Source: Basidiobolus ranarum (taxonomy: Eukaryota > Basidiobolomycota > Basidiobolomycetes > Basidiobolales). From it: 24,751 nt of DNA. The position numbers and the translations under genes were made by a program. Shown here in pieces: positions 1 through 10,038 of this stretch (the stretch's first letter is position 1; every line of letters starts with the position of its first letter). The stretch covers positions 1 to 24,751 of the forward strand of contig JASJQH010000148.1 of assembly GCA_040143965.1 (NCBI GenBank), written 5' to 3'. Below the pieces are notes generated by a model. It did not search any database, was not told where the DNA came from, and was given only the letters and a program-made list of their open reading frames with translations.

Positions 1-223
1 TGATTTTCCCTTGAATACAGCTTTCACATTTAGTAATATCTGAGGGCTTAAGATCCATTCCAGTACATAGGCTATTTTTATATAATAGTTTCACACTATT
101 ATAGTTTAGATGACCCAAGCGCTGATGCCAAGTCATCAAGTTTCCAGAAGTAATTATTGCAAAGTTAGAAACATTCTCAGTTATTGGTGCAATATCTGAT
201 GTTGAATAAAGATTAATTATCTA
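1..223 (-). mobile_element. Ty1/copia pol fragment (GAG-pre-integrase domain)
   Basis: The minus strand is open from about position 223 through the left window edge, roughly 74 codons. It carries the hallmark copia pre-integrase motif WHQRLGHL followed about 32 residues later by a CESC (CxxC) zinc-binding pair. This is the linker between protease and integrase core in copia Pol, the start of the HHCC zinc region. A stop codon (TAG) lies at about 222-224, and the LTR-like sequence begins 20 bases further right, so gag and protease are missing on that side and the copy is defective here. Pol may continue past the left edge. Domain identity is confident; whether the fragment belongs to the neighbouring LTR is not. 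Confidence 0.85.
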
Positions 224-243
224 ACAAGTAAATTGAGGGAGAG

Positions 244-528
244 TGTTGAAATTAGCATTGCCTAAGCACTTATATACTCATATATAGTGTAGTATTTAGT
301 TATTATATTTCTCACCAAGATATTACCTATTGTTCTCAATCAGTATTTACTTGGAAGTTCTCAAATATATAGATTTTTCAAAGAAGTCCCAAACTTTACA
401 CACATCCTCCTGAGACCTTCCTTTAAACACTCTGCATATTAGTTTGCTTAAAACTTGACAAAACTACAAATGTCAGCTCAATAAGTGAAAACCACCAATT
501 ACTCTAATTCTCCAAACCACTTTCAACA
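244..528 (+). mobile_element. Copia-type LTR, copy 1
   Basis: This segment starts TGTTGAAA and ends TTTCAACA, a perfect 8-bp terminal inverted repeat of the TG...CA type typical of LTRs. The same family recurs at 24507-24730, with strong similarity at both ends. A purine-rich stretch (GAGGGAGAG, 235-243) sits directly before the TG, as a polypurine tract does before a 3' LTR, which suggests plus orientation. No 5-bp target duplication is seen (GAGAG left, GGCTT right). Similarity between the two copies continues past the inverted repeat to at least 550, so the true end could be slightly further right. An internal TATATA lies near 367. Confidence 0.75.
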
Positions 529-1220
529 GGCTTCCAAATTACTTTAACATTCAGAAGTAGTATTTGGGAGATGGATATATTGTGAGTTAGACATATGTTT
601 AACAATTGACCAGAGTATCTTACCATTTGGGTGAAAAAATAGAAGACAAATCATGAGCTTATGTTCAGAATATATGTGGGTATAAATTTGAAGAAATTTG
701 CACTCATTGTGTGATTGAATTAAAAATCATTTTTCCAATTACAATTAAAATAGCGGGGAATATACAGTTGGGGTTATAAGAATATAGGGGAGGGGAAATG
801 GTTTGAGGAATCTGAACAAGTTCGAATATTTTACTTTTACTTGACATTTCTGAAATAATAGCATTGGAATTTGGATGAATAAAAGATATCTTAAACACTA
901 GATACTTGGTTCAATATCTCAATAATTTATTACTAATGATTGAATGCACGCTTATATTTGAGTAATACTTAATCCAGATGGTATAGTAATACAATAAATG
1001 GGATTTGATTAAACCATTGACTAATGAACGTGTATGTGTACGTGATAAAAGCTTTAAGATGCCTTGTTCGAGTTAACTCTAAAATAGTTTAATAAATTCA
1101 TTAAATCCAGAAATTTTTTTTCTTCCAACTACAATAGATTTAATATTGAACAAAGGTCACAGTTCCTAATTCTCTCTAAAGTTCGATAAATATTTATCCT
1201 TAGTTTTTACGCCTCCTGAT
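529..1220. other. Intergenic, no gene recognised
   Basis: AT-rich sequence between the LTR and the ZFC3H1-like gene. The first 20 bases still match the other LTR copy's flank. Beyond that I see no open frame with protein-like composition and no RNA gene. It must contain the promoter and 5' leader of the downstream gene; a pyrimidine-rich stretch lies just before its ATG (1161-1215). Confidence 0.6.
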
Positions 1221-4200
1221 ATGGATCTTGAGGCACTTAGAAAGGCTGCACTTCAAACAAGGCGTACAAAAAAACAAGACGTAGACACCCAACTTAAAGT
1301 TAACTTAAACGAAACGAAAGAAATCTCTGAACCTGATATCGATACTGGTCGAGAGGTTTCTAAGGAGCAAGAGATTGTTCAAATAAATGGTACAAGTCCC
1401 ATATTACCCGTTGAGGTTGCTCCCATAGTTCAAGAAGAGAAGGTTGTTGCAAACAGCCCTGAACAACCGAATAACCTGGAAATTTCAGTGGATGAATCTT
1501 TGACTGTTGGTTCAGAAGGTAATGAAGAAGTTTCACGCGTAGAAGAACAAGTTGAAATTACCCCTATTGACATAACTGAAAACACGGAGAGTGATAAAGA
1601 TAGAGAGGATGGAGAATTAGTAGAAGATCTGAATCCTCCTGTAATAGATGATATTGAAAAACCCACTGAAAACTCCAAACTTAAGAAAGAAACTGGAGAT
1701 GAATATGCCGCATTATTAGATGATTATCAACGTTGTTTAGAAAGACAATCTTCAAAAAAAAGCAAAGTAGATAAACGGAAACTCAAAGGTAAGAGAAAAG
1801 AGGAACAGCAAGGTCGTTTTGCCAAAGATTCCAGGTTGTACCCGGAGCTTGTAGGGCCTTTTAGAGGGACTTTTTTAAGGAACAATGGTAGACATCCTTA
1901 CTTCCCTATGAATCATTTTATGCATGGTGGTCTGAACCGTTTTCGTGGTCCCAATCGAATGCGGGAAGATCACGAACCATTCCGTCCGTCATTAGAAATG
2001 GGTTCGTATTTTCAACAAAACGTTGCACCTATGAAGTGCGAAAACTCACCAACTTCATCCCATAGCTTCTGGACCTTATCCCTTTAGAAGAAATTCAAAT
2101 GAATACCCCGTACGCGTAGATTTGCAACCAACATGGACTGGTAATCCTGTTTTTCGGAATGAATCGGACGCGACCAATAGGCCCATGAGCTTAAATGACC
2201 TAGCACCATTACTAGCTAATGCGCTAACTCAGCTACAGAACAATCAACATATGTTACCCCGCCCTAATACAAACACACAGCATTCAGTAGCACCTCCTGC
2301 AACAGACGATGCATCCAATACAAATCATCAATATCGTAATGAATATCACTTATCTGGTGAGCCTGATACTGCTTTCCTACTCGCAAAGCAGATCACTCAG
2401 GAGTTGGTGAATATTGGTTTATCAGCACAAAGCATAGTTAGTCATGGAGTGTCTCAAGAGTTAGTTGACGCATGTCTAGCTGAACCTAAACGTTCTGAAA
2501 ACGAAACCAGCATAGAAAAAAATCCTCCGGTTGCCACAGACACTCATACTTCGAACTTATCAAGTGATAATTTTGAGAATCAGCAAAACGATGGCGATGA
2601 TATGGAGTTGGATGACTCTGATGAGAGTGTGCGTAATCATATTTTAAGCAATACATGGGTCACAGTTCGGAATAAAGACGAAGAGAGATTTGGATCAGTA
2701 TCAGCTCGAGCAAGTAGTAATGAATCCCTAACTTTAGCTTCAAAGCGAGGATCAAAAGACCCGTACAGACCCGTACCTAGGTATTATAGAGAAAAGAGAA
2801 AAGTTTTTGTTCCTGATAGACCCATGAGGTACATCCTCGTTAGTGATTCTGAAGATGAAAATGAGCATCCCAGCTCTGAACCCAAGAGTGCAGGCGAAAA
2901 GCTTGATCAATCGGTTGTTCATGAACTAGCAGCTAAAGAAAGACAGATCACAGCTTTGAGAGAGTCTATCGCTAGAAAGGAAGCCGAAAAGCGCCTAAGC
3001 AAAGAGCCTATTTCTGCACCTTGCACTCCTCCGATTGTAAGTAAAGTGTATGTTTCATTTGAATTTAGATTGGGTTCTCACGTAGATTTGTGTCACGCTT
3101 AGACAACTGTCGATCAACCAGAACTGATAAAACAACCAGCTTCAACACTTTCACAGGTATTTTATAGACCACTTGGTACTCTCTCATTTCTTCACCCTTT
3201 GTACCGTCTAACGTATTTGAATCCATTCAAGAGCGATAAGAATGCTTTGACACCTGACTCTTCAAATGCAAACGATGAGCTGGTGAAAAAGATAGAATCC
3301 GAAGTGATCATAAGGCAAAACTACATGTCTTTGGTCGAATCCGAACTTGTCGAAGAGGTGAACGAGCTCGAGGAAGTTCAAGCACAGATCCAAGATTTTG
3401 ATAACAAGGTTTCTGAAAATGAAGAAGCAATTGCCCAATATACATCCGAGATTGCTGCGTTGCAAAGTAAAATAGAAGGGATACGAAAGCAAACAGAACT
3501 TGTCTCTCATAAAAAACTGGTCATAATCTCACGCGCTAGTAAGCTTCAGGAAAAAATTCAGTCTGGGCGTAATTCTGTTTCTGAGATTCAGAAACAAATA
3601 AGCAAAAATCAAAAGCGGCTAGCTAAATTGCGCAGAATTCCTACACCGACAAAGGGTAATAAACTGGCAAAATGACAACCTTAATTTACTTGTTCAAAAA
3701 TCGTTAACTTGCGTCAATCCTTTCGGTAAATTGTTAGCTCAAAGACACACCGAACATGTTGTGTCCAAAAACACTCCTTCCAATGACCTACCCGCTAAAC
3801 CACTAGCTCCCAATTCATCAGCGCTTGCCCCTAGTAGTTTCAATTTAGAGTCGGAATCTTGCGCCCCAGGTAAGACCATAGACAGACAACCAGAGAACAG
3901 TAATGCTTTGCTCTTGAAAGCTGAAATGAATCGCAGATTGAATCAGCAAATTCAAAGCATAGACCCACCAAGTAGTAAAAGTTACATGGATGTTGATCCT
4001 GTGAGTGCTGAGCAAACGGCAAATCAACCACTTGATAGATTGCAAGTTGTAGATCATACACAGTCGAATATCGATGAAAGCGATGGTCACAAGCAGGCTC
4101 AGAAAATACAAAAAACAAATAACAAACAACCACATCTTTCTAAAAGAAGCAGTATTAAGGAATCAAAGGTGATAGAGGCAATAGAGCCTCTTCGCAAATC

Positions 4201-7200
4201 AGTGCCATACAGCGAAAAGAGTCGGAAGTTAAGCGAGCTCGACAAGAAAGTGAAAGCTATTCACAAAGAGCAGCAAGCCTTGGCTGAGATTTTGACCAAG
4301 CATAAAGCTCGCTCTAAGGCTCCTCAATCTCTACGCTATGCAAAACTTCAGACATTTATGGAAACAGGGAAACTGACTGCGACTGGTAAAAATGATTTGC
4401 GGTTTTCAACTCTTCATTCTTTCCTCGAGGCTACAGTGTGGAATACGCAAAAAACCATTGAGCCACTTCACGTCTTGTCGGATTTTCTTCAGTCTGCAGA
4501 TTCAGTTGCTCTTCCCACCGATTTAACAACCCGATTTACCCAGGTGAAATTGAATGAAGTCGGAAATTCCCGTCGTATAATTCTCCGCGATAAACAGGTT
4601 ATTATTGAATTCTGTCAATTAAAATGTTGCTGATGTTTTACTTATCTTCTGTTCCAGGCTGAACCCGATACTCGTCTTTCACTTTACACAACATACCGCT
4701 CTCCATTAAGAGCCTTTAAAGCATCTCTGCTCTCGCCTCGGCTAAGCAACCATGTATCTAGCAAATCAAGAAATTCGCCATTTTGCTATCAAATAGATCC
4801 ATTCCAAAAGATCTGCATGTACGAAGTAGCTGGTGGAGAATGCAATGATGATACTTGCACTTCCCAGCACTTCCGTGATGTTCAACTTACAGGTATTGCT
4901 TGGTCAAATGCATACTTATTCACTCATTTTCTCACCAAACTCTGCATTTTAAAACATTAACAGATGACGACTATCTAGTATCTCTTATTTCAGATGATGT
5001 GACCAATGAGCCGGGGGCCTACTCAAAATACCTCGGAGAGCTTCATTCCAAGTTGTCAGAATTAAAAGATATCCAGAAATTGGATGTCCATCTTTTGGAG
5101 GAGATAATCGTCCAAACTAAGTTGAGTTATCTCAACGGGAAGGAAAGCTCTTTTGGTCCTGTGTCTTCATCGTTGAGTAGCAATGCATTGGCTGAAGCTC
5201 ATCAGAGCGGTGCTGCTCAGCACAAGAATATTAAATACTCCTCCATTGATTTTACGGAGCGAGATTTAGCCCAAATTGCCAAGCCTTTTACCGTTGAATG
5301 GATCTACAAAAACTATGGAGAACAAGCTAGCGAAACCTCTTTTCCCAATCTTGAACTCAACCAAGGCGAGGCACAACTTGAAGACCTCCATGACCATTCG
5401 TTGCTCAAAAGTGAACAATCTTGGGTTGAGTATGCAGTATCGTTATTGCCAGATTTATCTAAAGTTAAAGCTAGCGATCCGGTGTGCAATGTGGACAAGT
5501 CTCTGCAAATCCTCTCCCTAGCTTTGGAAAGGTATAGCTCTTCAGAATTCCTCTGGAATTTTTACTTTGAGCTGTATATCTATATACGGGGCGATGGTCT
5601 AGACGAAATCCGCAAGATGTTTGAGACTGCTATCAAGCTCAACATGCGTAGTGCGTTAATATGGTGGAGGTTAGTGATTTGATATACGACTCGGATGAAG
5701 AATCACCACAACTCATCTTGTTCTTAGGTATTATCAGTGGGAGCCGGAAGCGGAAAAAAGATTAACAGTTTTGAAAAGAATGCTATCTAGATTCATGTTA
5801 GACAAGAACTCCTTCCTTGGTGAGTATTGAGCAGAGATATATCTATAGCTTATGGATTTACTTACAACCCAATCCTTTTTCCCAAAGATCAGGAGCAGCT
5901 CTCGAAACTTATTCTTGATATTGTGATTCAGATAGCTCAAACTCTCATTTATATGGAAGGAGCTAGCGCTGCTTTAAAGTTTTTCTCTCGCTATCTAAAA
6001 TTGTCAGAGATCGCCGATTTAGAAGACCTCCTCTTCGGAAATCCCACTTCAGAGGAGCACTCGACTGTAGATATGATAATCAATGATACCTTGGTTTTTC
6101 AGAAAATGATGATTCCAGATATAACTATCGCTTGGTTGGTTTATCTTCATCTGTTTTGGTTTGAATCCCTGCCCTCTTTATTCTATGATTACCCGTATGA
6201 ATATATATCTAAGCCGCAACTCTTCGTTCTCCGTTGGAACGAAAACCCCAAACCTGAAGCCATAGTTATTGAAGAAACAAAGCTAATTTTGAAAAACTTG
6301 ATTCAATCTCGGATATCGCTACACCGATACTCTTTGGTTGCATTATGTAGGAATTATGCAGCTTTAATAAATTTGCCTTCCCAGGATACAGTTGGAACCT
6401 TTGATGAGATCCTGGAACAAACGCTCCAGAATCACAGCCATCCGGAGCTTTGGGACATAAAAGCGGATTTCTTAATGGTAACGTATTTTCTGGCTCTATG
6501 ATTGTGTTTACTGGCTCTTACTCTTTAGCATGAACGATAGGATGGTCAAGACTTCAAAGCGGCGGAGAAAGTATTGACACAGGCTATCAACGAATGTCAG
6601 AGCTTTGCTCTTTGTAATCGTTATGTAAGATTAAAATTACTGCAAAACGACAAAGACGGGCTTTTAGAGACTTTGAGTAGATCTTTGGAGTTGTGTTACG
6701 GTGATTTCAATAGTTCGAGCTCGGAAGACTTGTTAGGAATGTACAGATCTCTATTGGATATTTCCTTTAGTACGCCTAGCATACTTCCGAAGTCAACTGT
6801 GTCAATTCCACTAGTTTCTCAGAACTTTCATTTATGGGCAAATTTCTTGATTCTGTCTTACGCCCTGGATACCACAGAATCTTACGTTCGGAATTTGGAA
6901 TATACGCTAACCAAGCTTCAGGACATCGATGAGCGATCACTTTTTGCCAACGAGTAAATCACATTACGCTATATGTAGATATCAAGCTAAGAGCTAACCG
7001 TCGGTCATTTACATAGATTTATCCGCTATAACTTAGGCGTTAGATTTTCGGACTCTCATAGATCATTACCAATATCTACATTTGTCAATACTCTTAATCA
7101 AACTTTAAAGCACTTATTGGTCTCTGAATCAGTTCCGTACATTAGCCATTCTGAACCTAGTACAAGCTTACTGAAGATACGCCCCTTGAAGGTCTGGACT

Positions 7201-7758
7201 TTATTCCGAGTTTAATTCTTTGAGATTGTGTGCAAAAGAGAATAACTGGAATTGCCTTTATATGTTAATAGGACTCTACTTACGTTATTTCCATGGCGGA
7301 CATTTTGGATAAATATCTTTCACTTGATACTCGGGAACTCTGCTTGAATTCAATACTTCGGACGTTTGATGGTAGCATTGACCTACGAATTTCGTAAGTG
7401 GCCATGGCCTTCAGGTTCATTTTACTGCTGCTGCTAACCTAGTATTGTTAACATCCAAGAGCGGCAAAAGTCCACTTCCTCCTTGATCATGTTGAGAGTG
7501 GAAAGACTCAGATTTTGCATTGTTTGTCAATGAACCCCAGGAACCAGAAACTGTGGATGATGTAGGATTCCATTTATTTTTGTGTTTATTGATTGTGTGC
7601 CATCACCTCGCTTTGTCTAATGTTATCCTAGCTTACTTGAATATGAGTTGCTCTGCTGTGAAAAGAAATTCGAAGATGTACACTGGATTCCGATAGCCAA
7701 CAAGCGCATGGGTTTCTCCAGTTTTCTGGAACAGAGATCTCTTCGTGGCACTAGATAG
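1221..7758 (+). CDS. ZFC3H1: ZFC3H1/Red1-type zinc-finger, HAT-repeat protein
   Basis: Scaffold that, in the ZFC3H1 (PAXT) and Red1 (MTREC) family, links nuclear poly(A) RNA to the Mtr4-exosome. Proposed exons: 1221-2001, 2066-3036, 3103-3655, 3738-4597, 4658-4892, 4964-5669, 5728-5819, 5888-6477, 6541-6953, 7017-7191, 7272-7393, 7460-7561, 7632-7758; total 5727 nt, about 1908 residues, close to human ZFC3H1. The N-terminal half is acidic and low-complexity. A coiled coil spans about residues 640-765 and another short one about 930-960. The diagnostic finger lies at about 1108-1125 (C-x8-C-x4-C-x3-H, CMYEVAGGEC...CTSQH). HAT/TPR-like helices (SALIWW, NPRNQKLW, LLEYELL) run from about 1280 to the end. 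Junctions at about 2002-2065, 3656-3737 and 7192-7271 are the weakest, because the frame changes there without an ideal intron. The second half after 7293 could instead be a separate small gene, but the HAT pattern continues across it. Confidence 0.78.
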
Positions 7759-8249
7759 GGTTAGATACACACATATATATATATATATCATATAGTCAAT
7801 CTACCCATACTGACTTGTCTATCTACTTCAGTGAATCTTCCTAGATGCCTCTGAATAATGGTTGGTTGATTTTATTATTTTCTATTGTATTCATTTTTTC
7901 ACTCGGTGGCTCAGAAGTTCAGTAAGATACACCTATATATATACCTGCCACGCCTTTTCGACCACCTTTTAGAATTGCTTTGCTTATTTTCTCGGCATTT
8001 TGTTACTTGCATATTTGGTGGACATAGCAAAGTGACTTGAAATAAAAAAAAATTCTTCTGAAATATCCACATTTTTATTTATGTTTATTGAGCAGAGTTA
8101 TTGTCTACAATGAATAAAATCCATGTAAATATGGAAAAGATAGTTTGGAATACCAAACGGATTTATCTTGAGTTGCTTTCCTTTTTCATAGTTACGCAAA
8201 TTGAGCAACGACTATTTCGTGAGTGCTTAATTCGATTAATTGTGGTTTC
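7759..8249. other. Intergenic between ZFC3H1-like gene and TOE1
   Basis: About 490 bases of AT-rich sequence between two genes on the same strand. It includes an (AT)8 run at 7773-7788 and an A-rich stretch at 8041-8052. It must hold the 3' end of the upstream gene and the promoter of TOE1. Open frames here (for example around 8101-8298) are not protein-like. Confidence 0.6.
7773..7788. repeat. (AT)8 microsatellite
   Basis: Eight uninterrupted AT dinucleotides just downstream of the ZFC3H1-like stop codon. Confidence 0.95.
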
Positions 8250-9882
8250 ATGGCTCTTGATAACAAAAAACCTCCACTGTGTGTGTATAATGACGTGACG
8301 AAAGAAAATCTACTTGACTCTCAAAATAGGATCAAGGACTGTTTCGAGCATGCCAGTTTCATCTCTCTCGATACCGAATTCACTGGTTTAGGTCGCGGTT
8401 CTTCTCAGAACGTTCGAGCTTCGTAAGTTCAACCTCACCAATTTAGCCTTCGTATTGTGTTTGACATATTTTTCCATAGAAATATACAGGAAAGGTATGC
8501 TGCCCTTAGAGAAGTAGTCACGAATCACGCCATGGTAGCGTTTGGATTGTCGGTTTTCAAAGAGATAGATGTCACGAAACATTCACCTAACCCTAATCCG
8601 TTGGAAAAATCTTACACAGTAGACAACTTTAACTTTACTTTACTATGCCAAGTAAATAGACCGAAAATATTCTTTATATGATAATACACTCTATTAACTT
8701 TGAATGTTTACACTTTGTATAGAACGACTATACTGTAAACCCAAGAAGTTTATCTTTTCTGGCGGAAAGTGGTTTCGACTTTAACAAACAAGCGCTTAGT
8801 GGAATACCTTACTTTCCAGGGGATGTTCAAGTACAGCATATTTATCCATCACTTGGTATTGAACTTTTATTGATGCTTATTGACTCAACTAGGAGACATC
8901 CAAGTCGAATAAATTTGACGCGACTATGAGACACATATTTCGGCATTTACTGGCTTCCAAAGCACCTGTTGTTCTTCATAATGGACTGCTTGATATAATG
9001 TTCCTATATCATGGATTTTATGCTAGTCTTCCAAAGAAGTTGGACACGTTTCTGGCTGATCTGTCGGATATGTTTCCTCTTGGCATATATGATACGAAAT
9101 ACATCGCCGATTATTTAACTCGAGAGAAAGCATCGTTTCTTTCGTATTTATACAAGAAATAGTAAGTTTATTTCAGTAGAGATATTCATGCATACTTCCT
9201 CTTAATTGATTATTGATTAGTGAAAGGGAACAATTGAAACGGAAGCAAAACTCTAGAAAACATTACCTCACCATTTCTCTTAACGGCACTATCGTTGAAA
9301 ATCCTTCTACTAAAACTCCAGTTCAACCCAACAATTTGCCTGTCAAACCCTGTCCACAATTTACCGTAAGAGCGTGTCGATTTGTCGTGATTAGTTCATC
9401 ATTTACTCACTGAATCTTTCGTAGAATCATGGATATTGTCCTAAGGGACTTCAGTGTCCGTTATCACATGACTTGGATGTTATATTAGATGCAGAGATGA
9501 GTCGACGAAAGCGTAAACGTAAAGATGGACACTTGGACGAAGGTATTTTTTCTATGCAATTATTCTTTGAGGGGAATGCTGTTGACTAAGCTACTTTTCA
9601 CTAGTAGATACAGTCATAGAGCCAAGCGTAATCCTTGCCACCGTTTCTGAAGATGCATGTGATAAGGTTTCTCCAGCTACACCTGGTCAATTTCATGCAG
9701 CTCATTTCGATGCTTACATGACTGGTTTCGTTTTCGCACGACAAATTCTCACCTATGACCAAGATACACTACAAAAAGAGCATATCAATAGAATTTATTT
9801 GATAGGGAAAAGCTTTCCTTTAATCATTTTGAAGAGTGCCTTTGCAAGCTATTCCGAATTTCATGATACTCTACGTCAATAG
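8250..9882 (+). CDS. TOE1: TOE1-type CAF1-family 3' exoribonuclease with CCCH finger
   Basis: Nuclear DEDD 3'-5' exonuclease of the CAF1 family; human TOE1 trims snRNA and telomerase RNA 3' ends. Exons: 8250-8422, 8480-8651, 8723-8830, 8893-9161, 9221-9365, 9425-9542, 9605-9882; total 420 residues. Catalytic motifs visible in order: ExoI LDTEFTGL (D-x-E), ExoII HNGLLD, and ExoIII HAAHFDAYMTG near the C terminus. DTKYIA lies between, matching TOE1 rather than CNOT7. As in human TOE1, a CCCH finger (C-x8-C-x5-C-x3-H, about residues 277-297) interrupts the nuclease domain and is followed directly by a basic SRRKRKRK stretch, a likely nuclear localisation signal. The start is the first in-frame ATG; the preceding in-frame codons give no better start. 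All acidic residues of the active site appear present. Confidence 0.92.
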
Positions 9883-10038
9883 TTCATAGAATAAATATTC
9901 TTCACCAAATCAGTGTAAATCTAGACTTTGAAAAAATTCTTTTCCTAAATTGGAATTTATGTAGTGAATATTCATACACTTGAAACGATTTCAAAAAATT
10001 GATTATTTTCAATTCTAACGATACTGTTGGTTAAAGAA

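Noticed and set aside
704-898. Open frame on the minus strand beside the LTR
   Set aside because: No recognisable motif, AT-driven composition, and no link to copia gag or pol.
2035-7312. Programmed +1 frameshifting as the general explanation for frame changes in the ZFC3H1-like gene
   Set aside because: Each change can be explained by a GT-AG intron whose length is 1 or 2 more than a multiple of three. No shared slip site is evident, because any overlapping open frame appears to join at the stop.
8101-8298. Plus-strand open frame just before TOE1
   Set aside because: It overlaps the TOE1 first exon in another frame and has no family features.
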